This document shows, piece after piece, positions 49,827-57,891 of a stretch of 59,392 nucleotides of DNA. The position numbers and the translations under genes were made by a program. The notes below the pieces were generated by a model. It was not told where the DNA came from and made no database searches. It worked only from the letters and a program-made list of their open reading frames with translations. Source of the DNA: Patescibacteria group bacterium (lineage in GTDB: Bacteria > Patescibacteriota > JABMPQ01 > JAQVVF01); the NCBI GenBank assembly GCA_028699085.1, contig JAQVVF010000007.1, positions 1 to 59,392 of the forward strand, in the 5' to 3' direction. How positions within the stretch are numbered: position 1 is the stretch's first letter; the number at the start of each line of letters is the position of its first letter.

Positions 49827-51692
49827 ATGACAAAAAAACGATTTTTAGTAGTGTTTTTATTATTTGCATCAGCCTTTATTTTCTATCCGAATTTTTCTAA
49901 AGCAGCAAATTGGACAATACAAGATAGTAACAATGATGGCATTATTTATTCGATAGATTTTAAGACAAAACAAATTGGTAGTTTTGGTGGTCAAACTAGT
50001 ACATATAGACCAGCTAGTGGTTATTCAACGAGCGGTGGTTCGATATGGAATACTATTGATACTTCAATATTGGGTGTTGATCAAATTCTTGGTTTGAGCA
50101 TGGATGATTTTAACAATATTTTTGCTGTTAGCGCAATGGGTAACATAATAAAATCTGTTGATGGAAATCCTTATACTATTCAATCAACTATAGATTTTTC
50201 ATATAAAGTTGGTCCTATAAAAGCAATAAATGCAGAGACACTTTATCTTCCCGTATCTAATGGAGCTACTGGCAATCTTCATATTTTGAAATCGATTGAT
50301 GGCGGGTTGAATTTTACAACAGAATATACAGGTTCGGATCATATATCTTATGAGGGAACATCTTTAGATTGCTATAATAGTGATTATTGTGTCGTAACTG
50401 GTTCGAGCGGAAGTGGCACGACAGTTGCATATCTTGATGGTTCAGGAGTTTGGACTAGTTCGAGCGGTCTTGCTAATGTTGATATCATTTTTGGAATTAG
50501 TATGGTTGATGAAACAACTGTTTATGCAGTTGGACAGGATCCATATAATTCGAATCCAATTATTTACAAATCAACTAATGGAGGAAAAGATTGGACAGCG
50601 AAAAATTCGCATGGTCTAACTGGGATTGCTTTTCGAGGTGTTGATTTTGTTGATAATAATACTGGCTGGGTTGTTGGTGATAATACGGGAGGTCAAGGAG
50701 TTATTTTATACACTACTGACGGTGGTGATACTTGGACTCAACAAGATAGCAATGTTGATAAAGATTTATATTCAATTAGTGCGCATTCTCTTTGGCGAGC
50801 TTGGGCAGCTGGTGAATCAGGCACAATTCTATCTTATGATGTTGATAATGTTGCGCCAGCGACTGTTGCTTCTCCATCAACTGGTGAATATAATTCTTCT
50901 CAAAATATTACTTTGAGTGCTAGTGATTCAGTTTCCGGAGTAGCTGCAACATATTACACTACAGATGGTACAGACCCAACAACAAGCTCAACTCAATATT
51001 CTTCGCCAATAACAATATCAGAAACAACAACCTTAAAATTCTTTTCAGTTGATAATGCAGAAAACAGTGAAGCAGTAAAAACAGAAATCTATACAATCAG
51101 TACGACACCTCCTCCAACTCCATTTGACTATAAAATTAAGCTAAAGAATGCTTTAACAGACACAACCTATCACAGCGCAATTACAAACACTGATCTAGTT
51201 TTTTACAGATTGCCAAAAAGAGGAGCAATCACAGATCTCTATGTCAAACTAACCAGAAACAAAAAAGGCTACAATTCTAACTTCATCAAGAAATTAAGCT
51301 ATCCAGGACATGTTACTTTAACTTCAAACATAGGTTTAGTAGATAAAGACTATTACAAAAATGTTGATAAGCATATCAAATTCAAAGTCGCTATTCGTTA
51401 TTCTCAAAACAAGATTAACAAGCTAAACCTCAAAGAAGGAAAATTAAGACTTTACTACAAAACAGAAAATGGTATCTGGAAAGGACCATTCACTGTCTAC
51501 CAGAACAAAGACAAAAATGTCATCAAATTCAAAATCAGAAATTATCTCCTAAAAGACAATACAGCTGACATTGCTTCAACAAACAGAACATACTCTCCAA
51601 CTTTCTACTTCAAAGATCTGACTAAGATTAAATTCATTATTGCAGAAAAAGGCGCTTTGGGATTACAATTAGAAATGAGAAAGCTTCTTTAA
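49827..51692 (+). CDS. Secreted BNR/Ycf48-like repeat protein + chitobiase-C-like domain + divergent CTD (family member 5)
   Basis: Signal peptide MTKKRFLVVFLLFASAFIFYPNFSKA; IYKSTNGGKDWTAKN, YTTDGGDTWTQQD; AATYYTTDGTDPTTSSTQY; CTD with IKFKVAIRYSQNKINKLNLKEGKLRLYYK...KFIIAEKG. Confidence 0.83.
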   Translation: MTKKRFLVVFLLFASAFIFYPNFSKAANWTIQDSNNDGIIYSIDFKTKQIGSFGGQTSTYRPASGYSTSGGSIWNTIDTSILGVDQILGLSMDDFNNIFAVSAMGNIIKSVDGNPYTIQSTIDFSYKVGPIKAINAETLYLPVSNGATGNLHILKSIDGGLNFTTEYTGSDHISYEGTSLDCYNSDYCVVTGSSGSGTTVAYLDGSGVWTSSSGLANVDIIFGISMVDETTVYAVGQDPYNSNPIIYKSTNGGKDWTAKNSHGLTGIAFRGVDFVDNNTGWVVGDNTGGQGVILYTTDGGDTWTQQDSNVDKDLYSISAHSLWRAWAAGESGTILSYDVDNVAPATVASPSTGEYNSSQNITLSASDSVSGVAATYYTTDGTDPTTSSTQYSSPITISETTTLKFFSVDNAENSEAVKTEIYTISTTPPPTPFDYKIKLKNALTDTTYHSAITNTDLVFYRLPKRGAITDLYVKLTRNKKGYNSNFIKKLSYPGHVTLTSNIGLVDKDYYKNVDKHIKFKVAIRYSQNKINKLNLKEGKLRLYYKTENGIWKGPFTVYQNKDKNVIKFKIRNYLLKDNTADIASTNRTYSPTFYFKDLTKIKFIIAEKGALGLQLEMRKLL

Positions 51693-51702
51693 TATCAAGC
51701 TC

Positions 51703-51737
51703 ATAAAGAACAGGCCTCAAAGCCTGTTCTTTTTTTG
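51703..51737 (+). terminator. Rho-independent terminator
   Basis: aaagaacaggc-ctcaaa-gcctgttcttttttt. Confidence 0.8.
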
Positions 51738-51745
51738 TCGAAGCG

Positions 51746-51795
51746 TAGGGAACAACCCTGTCATTCGACAGGGCAAGCATTGTTTGTTCCCTACC
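51746..51795. repeat. Nested palindromic intergenic element
   Basis: Outer arms GTAGGGAACAA/TTGTTCCCTAC; inner CCCTGTC-attc-GACAGGG. Confidence 0.7.
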
Positions 51796-51876
51796 GGATG
51801 TAACCAAAAAAGTTATTAACAGCAATAATACCTGCTATTTCGTGGTATAATAATATCAACTAATTAAAAAAACAAA

Positions 51877-53565
51877 ATGAAAAAAAAGCTATTGCTATTC
51901 ATGGGCATTGTTGTTCTATTCTTTTTTGTATTGTCAATTAATTCAACAAAAGCTGCTAGTTACAAAAAATATACTGGTATTTACAAAGGTACTTGGAAGA
52001 CATATGACATCATTTGTTCAGGAATATACAAAAAAAAGCATAAAACTAGCAAAGTAATCTTAAAAGTAAAAAAAGATGGCAGTCTAACTGGAAAATGGAA
52101 AATCAAAGGCAGCAGTTATAAAAAAGTTGCTGGTGTAATGAAAAAGAAAAATATTAGATTGCGCTATCCTAATCTTTCTACTACCTATGATTTCATTGGA
52201 ACAATAAATAACGGTAAGCTCAAAGTTATTGCTTTTAATAATGATGCAAGCAGTAAAAGAAGATGCTTATTAGGCTGGAAAGAAAAGATTGTCGCCAAAA
52301 AGAAATTAACAATTTCAGATCCAACTTTAACATTATCAAAGATCTATGATGGTACAACCACAGCCCAAGTTACAGCTGGATCATTAATTGGAGCAATCAA
52401 CTCTAACAATGTCACAGTCAGCGCAACCGCAACTTATGATACTGCAGATGCCGGAGTTGGTAAAACAATTACTGTTGTCTACACTTTAGCCGGAACAGAT
52501 GCTTCTAATTATATCAAGCCAGCAAACTATATAGTCTCAACTGGCGTGATAACTCAAAATCAACAAATAACGCAACTAACAATCTCAGATCCAACCTTAA
52601 CTTTATCCAAAGCCTATGATACAACAACGACAGCTAGTGTTACGCCAGGTTCATTAAGCGGAGTAATTGGTGCTGATGATGTTACCGTTTCAGCAATAGC
52701 AAATTATGACACTGCAGATGTTGGAGTTGGTAAAACAATCACAGTTTCTTACACTTTAGTCGGATCAGATGCTCCTAACTATATTAAACCAACAGACTAT
52801 ATTGTTGCAACTGGCGAGATTACAATTGCACCAATTAATATCTCAGCAATTGATGGCATAACAGTGCCAGTTAAAAACGAAACACCAGACACTACAGTCG
52901 CTGAATCAGCCCAATTCACTGGTTCTACAACTTGGTTGCCAACAAATGATCCATACTGGCCAGAAACAATCTATACTGCAACAATTACTTTAACAGCAAA
53001 AACAAATTATACTCTAACTGGCGTATCAGCAGATTTCTTCACAGTAGCGGGCTCATCATCAACAACGAATTCAGCTGATTCTGGCGTAGTCACAGCAGTC
53101 TTCCCAGCAACTTCTGCCATGGCAGTTGGAGACTATTATCAAGGAGGCAAGATTGCTTATCATGATGGCACTGGCCATGGCTTTATATCTGCATTAAGTA
53201 ATCAAGGCACATCAACATGGGGTTGTGCTGGCACAGATATTCCAGGAGCTGATGGGACTGCAATTGGAACAGGTTCGCAAAATACAGCTGATATGGTTGC
53301 ATCATTATGTACTGGAGCAGCACAATTAGCTTATGATGTTACAATAAATGGTTACGATGATTGGTATCTGCCATCAAAAGACGAGCTAAACCAGTTATAT
53401 ATCAATAGATTTACAATAGGTGGTTTTACGAGTAACTTCTATTGGAGTTCGTCTGAGTACAGTTCTTCCAATGCTTGGAGGCAGGATTTCAGTTCTGGTG
53501 ATCAGAGCAATATCAATAAGGAAAATTTTAATTCGTTTTATGTTCGCGCTATTCGGACTTTTTAG
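51877..53565 (+). CDS. Secreted modular protein: GxWKG-like small domain, two YDG-type repeats, C-terminal DUF1566/C-type-lectin-like domain
   Basis: Signal peptide; LTISDPTLTLSKIYDGTTTAQVTAGSL and LTISDPTLTLSKAYDTTTTASVTPGSL; DWYLPSKDELNQLY...YWSSSEYSSSNAWRQDFSSG...YVRAIRTF. Confidence 0.85.
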   Translation: MKKKLLLFMGIVVLFFFVLSINSTKAASYKKYTGIYKGTWKTYDIICSGIYKKKHKTSKVILKVKKDGSLTGKWKIKGSSYKKVAGVMKKKNIRLRYPNLSTTYDFIGTINNGKLKVIAFNNDASSKRRCLLGWKEKIVAKKKLTISDPTLTLSKIYDGTTTAQVTAGSLIGAINSNNVTVSATATYDTADAGVGKTITVVYTLAGTDASNYIKPANYIVSTGVITQNQQITQLTISDPTLTLSKAYDTTTTASVTPGSLSGVIGADDVTVSAIANYDTADVGVGKTITVSYTLVGSDAPNYIKPTDYIVATGEITIAPINISAIDGITVPVKNETPDTTVAESAQFTGSTTWLPTNDPYWPETIYTATITLTAKTNYTLTGVSADFFTVAGSSSTTNSADSGVVTAVFPATSAMAVGDYYQGGKIAYHDGTGHGFISALSNQGTSTWGCAGTDIPGADGTAIGTGSQNTADMVASLCTGAAQLAYDVTINGYDDWYLPSKDELNQLYINRFTIGGFTSNFYWSSSEYSSSNAWRQDFSSGDQSNINKENFNSFYVRAIRTF

Positions 53566-53589
53566 TTATTTAATTATTTTGTTGATGCT

Positions 53590-53617
53590 AGTCTAAAATT
53601 TTTAAATTTTTTAGACT
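53590..53617. repeat. Inverted repeat 25 nt downstream of the DUF1566 stop
   Basis: agtctaaaa...ttttagact. Confidence 0.6.
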
Positions 53618-53786
53618 ATGAATATTTTATTAAAGCACAACAGAATTTACAAGATAGTCAAAAAAGTACTAATTTTAAGATGGCGAGTCTCACAAAAATG
53701 CTATCAAATTTGACTAATTCAGAAACACGCAATGAGAAGAATTTGATGTTTGAATAAATTATTTTATTGAATTAAAGATTAAAAAA

Positions 53787-53818
53787 AAATAGACTAATGA
53801 TGTCTATTTTTGTTTTGT
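53787..53818 (+). terminator. Rho-independent terminator
   Basis: aaatagac-taatgat-gtctatttttgtttt. Confidence 0.7.
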
Positions 53819-53891
53819 TGAAATTATGCACATTTTATTAATTATTTTATGATATAATAAAATTAACTTAAAATAATTATATAAAATAAAA

Positions 53892-56282
53892 ATGAAAAAA
53901 AAGTATTTATTTTTTTTGTTGGCAACTGTTTTTGTTTTGCTAGTAAGTGTTTTATTGGTTAATAAACCAATTGCATTTGGTCAGAGTGATGAAAATTTAG
54001 TAAAAATTAATTCGACTAACAAAGCAAGCTACAAAAAAGGCGAATTGATTGTAAAGTTTAAGAAAAATATTTTTGGAAAAAACTTTTCAAAATTAGGAAC
54101 TGTTAGCATTTCTCCGAAAAAAGTGAAAGATGATTCAATCAAAAAAATAAATTCTAAAATTGGCGTTGAAAGAATTGTAAAGCTTTATAAAAAGAATAGC
54201 AGTAATACTTCAAATTTTGGCGGAACATCTATTGTTAAACCAAAAGGAGTAAAGAGTGTTAAATTAAAAAATTTATATAAATTAGTTTTTTCTAAGAAAA
54301 CTGATGTTGCTGAAGCTGCAAATCAATATATAGTCAATAGCAATGTTGTGTACGCTGAACCGAATTATAAAACAGAAATAATGTTAACTCCAAATGATCC
54401 TTATTATTCTTCGTATGGATCATGGGGGCAAAGTTACTATGATATGTATGGGTTGTATAATATTTCGGCAGGAACTGCTTGGAATCAAACAACAGGAAAT
54501 AGTAATGTGACAGTTGCTGTAATTGATACTGGACTTGATTATACTCATCCTGATATTGCTAATAATGTTTGGACAAATATGGATGAAATTCCAAATAATG
54601 GCATTGATGATGATGGCAATGGTTATATCGACGATTATTATGGCTATGATTTTGTAAATAGAGATTCAAATCCAATCGATGATCACGGACATGGAACGCA
54701 TTGCTCTGGAACTATTGCAGGAGTTACAAATAATGGAATTGGTGTTGCTGGCGTATCATGGTCATCAAAAATTATGGCTTTGAAATTTTTAGGATCAAGC
54801 GGTTCTGGTTATTATTCTGATGCAATCTTGGCAATTCAGTATGCAGTTGATAATGGCGCTCAAATTTTGTCTAATTCTTGGGGAGGATATGGAAGTTCAC
54901 AAGGATTACAAGATGCAATAAATTATGCTTATTCAAATGGAGCAGTGTTTGTGGCAGCTGCTGGCAATAGCAATTGGGATACTTCGTATTATCAACCAGC
55001 TGGAATGGAAAATGTTTTTACAGTTTCTGCAGTTGATCAAGATGATATAAAAGCTAGTTTTTCTAACTATGGAAATGAAGTTGATGTTGCTGCTCCTGGT
55101 GTAAATATTTTATCTTTGAGAGCATCTGGTACAACAATGGGTTCTGTTGTTGGAACGGATTATACAAGAGCATCTGGAACATCAATGGCAACTCCACATG
55201 TTGCTGGTGTTGCAGCATTAGTATTAGCTGCTCATCCGACAATGTCAAATCAAGAAATAGAAAACAATATTAAAAATTATGCTGATGATAAAGGGGCAAC
55301 TGGTTTTGATGTTTATTATGGTTATGGAAGAATTAATGCTGAACAAGCAGTATTAGCAGCTCCTGTAGCATTGAGCGCTAATTATTCTACTATAGAAGCA
55401 TTGCCAACAACAGCCAGTATCAATAGTTTAGCTAATATAGCAGTTACAGTAAAAAATGTTTTTAATGTAGCTGTGGCAGGTAAAAAAGTTACATTTTCGA
55501 CTGATTTTGGAACTTTAAATAAAGAATTTGGATATACTGATTCTTTAGGCCAATTAAGTGTTAATTTAACTTCAAGTATTGCAGGAAAGGCTACAGTTGA
55601 AGCTTTTGCTAATGGAGAAAATTTAGGAAATGTTGAAGTCAATTTTGTTAATAATGAAGATATTGTTGCGCCTGGAAAAATTGAAAATTTTACTACAAAA
55701 GCAGGAAGTAAGACTGTAACATTATATTGGACAAATCCTGATGATGTTGATTTAGCTGGCGTTGTAATTAGAAGAAAAAGAACCGGCTATCCGATTAATG
55801 AAAATGATGGCCATTTAGTTTTTCGAGGTTTAAGAACTAGTATTGCTGATACAGGATTGGAAAATAAACAAAAGTATTATTATACTGCCTTTGCTTATGA
55901 TACTAGCAATAATTATTCAGAAGCGGTTTTTGCAAAAGCAAAACCAAAAAAAAGCAAAGGTACTGATTTAATTCCGCCATCACCAGTCAGGAAATTTAAT
56001 TTAATACAGTCTAATGGAAAAGTTAAGATAACTTGGAAGAATCCAATCAATGACGATTTTTCAGGTGTTTTGATAAAAAGAAGTGAAAATGGTTTTCCAG
56101 TTTTAGCAAAACAAGGAGATAAAGTTTATAAAGGTACTGGTAAGAAAATTGGTAAGGCAGGCTGGCGAAAGATTATGGATAATAATGTGAGTAAAAATAA
56201 ACTTTATTATTATTCAATTTTTACTTATGATGAGGCAGGAAATTATTCGATGTTTAGACTGAAAGCAATATTTGTTAAATAG
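53892..56282 (+). CDS. Secreted subtilisin-like S8 serine protease with C-terminal Ig/FN3-like domains
   Basis: VAVIDTGLDYTHPDI (Asp), DDHGHGTHCSGTIAG (His), ARASGTSMATPHVAGVAAL-type GTSMATPHVAG (Ser); YKKGELIVKFKKN propeptide-like segment. Confidence 0.95.
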   Translation: MKKKYLFFLLATVFVLLVSVLLVNKPIAFGQSDENLVKINSTNKASYKKGELIVKFKKNIFGKNFSKLGTVSISPKKVKDDSIKKINSKIGVERIVKLYKKNSSNTSNFGGTSIVKPKGVKSVKLKNLYKLVFSKKTDVAEAANQYIVNSNVVYAEPNYKTEIMLTPNDPYYSSYGSWGQSYYDMYGLYNISAGTAWNQTTGNSNVTVAVIDTGLDYTHPDIANNVWTNMDEIPNNGIDDDGNGYIDDYYGYDFVNRDSNPIDDHGHGTHCSGTIAGVTNNGIGVAGVSWSSKIMALKFLGSSGSGYYSDAILAIQYAVDNGAQILSNSWGGYGSSQGLQDAINYAYSNGAVFVAAAGNSNWDTSYYQPAGMENVFTVSAVDQDDIKASFSNYGNEVDVAAPGVNILSLRASGTTMGSVVGTDYTRASGTSMATPHVAGVAALVLAAHPTMSNQEIENNIKNYADDKGATGFDVYYGYGRINAEQAVLAAPVALSANYSTIEALPTTASINSLANIAVTVKNVFNVAVAGKKVTFSTDFGTLNKEFGYTDSLGQLSVNLTSSIAGKATVEAFANGENLGNVEVNFVNNEDIVAPGKIENFTTKAGSKTVTLYWTNPDDVDLAGVVIRRKRTGYPINENDGHLVFRGLRTSIADTGLENKQKYYYTAFAYDTSNNYSEAVFAKAKPKKSKGTDLIPPSPVRKFNLIQSNGKVKITWKNPINDDFSGVLIKRSENGFPVLAKQGDKVYKGTGKKIGKAGWRKIMDNNVSKNKLYYYSIFTYDEAGNYSMFRLKAIFVK

Positions 56283-56289
56283 ATTTTAG

Positions 56290-56325
56290 TAAAAGCGCAT
56301 TGAAAAAAAATCAGTGCGCTTTTTT
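56290..56325. terminator. Terminator hairpin
   Basis: aaaagcgca...tgcgctttttttt. Confidence 0.7.
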
Positions 56326-56335
56326 TTGTAATAAA

Positions 56336-56360
56336 AAAAACGCATGTAAATGCGTTTGAA
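56336..56360 (-). terminator. Terminator hairpin for the minus-strand gene
   Basis: aaacgcat-gtaa-atgcgttt with A-run on the + strand. Confidence 0.65.
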
Positions 56361-57545
56361 TTAGGGGCTAACTTTTTTCCAGAGAGCGGAAATAACTTGT
56401 TGTCCGGTTTGACCAAGCGTGGAAGAAACTTCACGCAAACCTTTTTGTAAAAGTTGGCGGATATCGGTAATGCCTTCTTTTTCCAATACTTCAGAAGTTC
56501 CTGTTGGAATTTCTTTGTTGCTTTCCATTTCTTGAAGGCTTGTTTTTAAGAAAGCTGGAGTGAGAAGAAGTCCAATGTCACTGAGTTTTAGCTGACCGAG
56601 GTGGCAGAGAATGAGTCGAGGAGTAGTAAATTTGGTGTCAGTAATTGCATCAAGATCAGTTACAGAAAGAACATGATCGTCATCTTTGTGGTGAAGAGCT
56701 CCGCTCTTGAAGTCTTTTTCAACTTTTGAGCGGGCAATCTTTTCGATGTAACCAAGTGCTTTTTGGATGCCAATCAGTGAGACAAGCTTGTCAAAAGAAA
56801 CTGTATGGCGGGGATTATCAATCAATTTTCCGAGAAGTGTTTCAGTAAGATTAATCCAGAATGGATATGATTTTCCTTCTTTGAGGTCTCCATTGGTAAG
56901 GCCAGTAGGATTTTGACCAACGAATTGGCGTAGGATATCAGTTGCGATTTCTTCCCAACCTGATAGAAGATTAATTTGTTGTCTGATCTGGATGATCTCT
57001 TCTGCAAGCAAGGTCATTTCGCCATCGAAAGCTGTACTTGCATCTTCTCTTGCGAATTCCTGTTGGCAGATGTTGCTGTAAGTCTTTAGAGCTTGATCGA
57101 AATTTGCTTTTGCAAGTTCAAAAGCGGTTTTTAGTTCTTCCTTGCGATTGATCAGTGTAGCAAAACGACTTTCATGTGGTTTTCTGGCGAGATTGAGCTG
57201 TTCGCTTGCTTGGTCTTTTTCTTGTTTTGCTTGTTTTTTTGTCTCTTGCGCTCGTTGCAGTACTTCTTTAGCAGTTTTGTAATACAGATCTGATTTGTCT
57301 GTTGCTTTTAGCTTGTCATCGCATGCCTTGCGGTTTTGTTCAGCTTTGCGGTAAGTTTCTTCTGCTGTATTTAGGGCTTGTCTTTCCGCATTAGTTATTG
57401 TATCGATTTGATCTTCTAGAGCCTCATATTCAAGCTTGATTGTGTCGTATGCAAATTTGGCTTGCGCAAAAGCTGTACTTGCTTGGCGTAATTGTTCTTT
57501 CGCAGAGTAATATGCTTGACTTGGTTGTGGTTTTTCTTCGCTCAC
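56361..57545 (-). CDS. Coiled-coil hypothetical protein (394 aa)
   Basis: Long Ala/Glu/Lys/Gln-rich coiled-coil N-terminal half, globular C-terminal half. Confidence 0.8.
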   Translation of the reverse strand: MSEEKPQPSQAYYSAKEQLRQASTAFAQAKFAYDTIKLEYEALEDQIDTITNAERQALNTAEETYRKAEQNRKACDDKLKATDKSDLYYKTAKEVLQRAQETKKQAKQEKDQASEQLNLARKPHESRFATLINRKEELKTAFELAKANFDQALKTYSNICQQEFAREDASTAFDGEMTLLAEEIIQIRQQINLLSGWEEIATDILRQFVGQNPTGLTNGDLKEGKSYPFWINLTETLLGKLIDNPRHTVSFDKLVSLIGIQKALGYIEKIARSKVEKDFKSGALHHKDDDHVLSVTDLDAITDTKFTTPRLILCHLGQLKLSDIGLLLTPAFLKTSLQEMESNKEIPTGTSEVLEKEGITDIRQLLQKGLREVSSTLGQTGQQVISALWKKVSP

Positions 57546-57627
57546 TTTTCCCTCCTGGCTTGGGATGTAAGGTGCTAGGAGAGAATATCATAATTTGTTT
57601 TGTTTGACAACTATTTTAGTTCATAAA

Positions 57628-57649
57628 GCCTGCCTGCCGGTAGGCAAGC
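57628..57649. repeat. Intergenic palindrome
   Basis: gccTGCCTGCCGGTAGGCAagc. Confidence 0.6.
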
Positions 57650-57783
57650 TTTTAAAATTTATAAAGTTTGTAAAGTAAAAGATATAATTAAGGATGTCTT
57701 TTTTTATGTGGATAATTTGAGGATGCTTGGTTTTTTCCGGAGAAAGCCAAGCGTTTTTCTTTATCTGTGGATAACTTTCTTGC

Positions 57784-57798
57784 GGGGGGGGGGGGGGG
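57784..57798 (+). repeat. G15 homopolymer in promoter region of 57892 gene
   Basis: ttcttgcGGGGGGGGGGGGGGGattaaatgttagatt. Confidence 0.9.
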
Positions 57799-57823
57799 AT
57801 TAAATGTTAGATTAAGGTCAGAA

Positions 57824-57852
57824 GTAGAGACGTAGCACTGCTACGTCTCTAC
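57824..57852. repeat. Palindrome GTAGAGACGTAGCA family
   Basis: GTAGAGACGTAGCA-c-TGCTACGTCTCTAC; related to the element at 38263-38291. Confidence 0.75.
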
Positions 57853-57891
57853 AATTAAAAAATTTTTATATAAAATAAAATTAAAAAAATT

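Noticed and set aside
53566-53890. DGR template repeat or reverse transcriptase next to the DUF1566 gene
   Set aside because: No sequence resembling the variable region was seen and no RT motif occurs in any ORF of the window; only the putative target is present.
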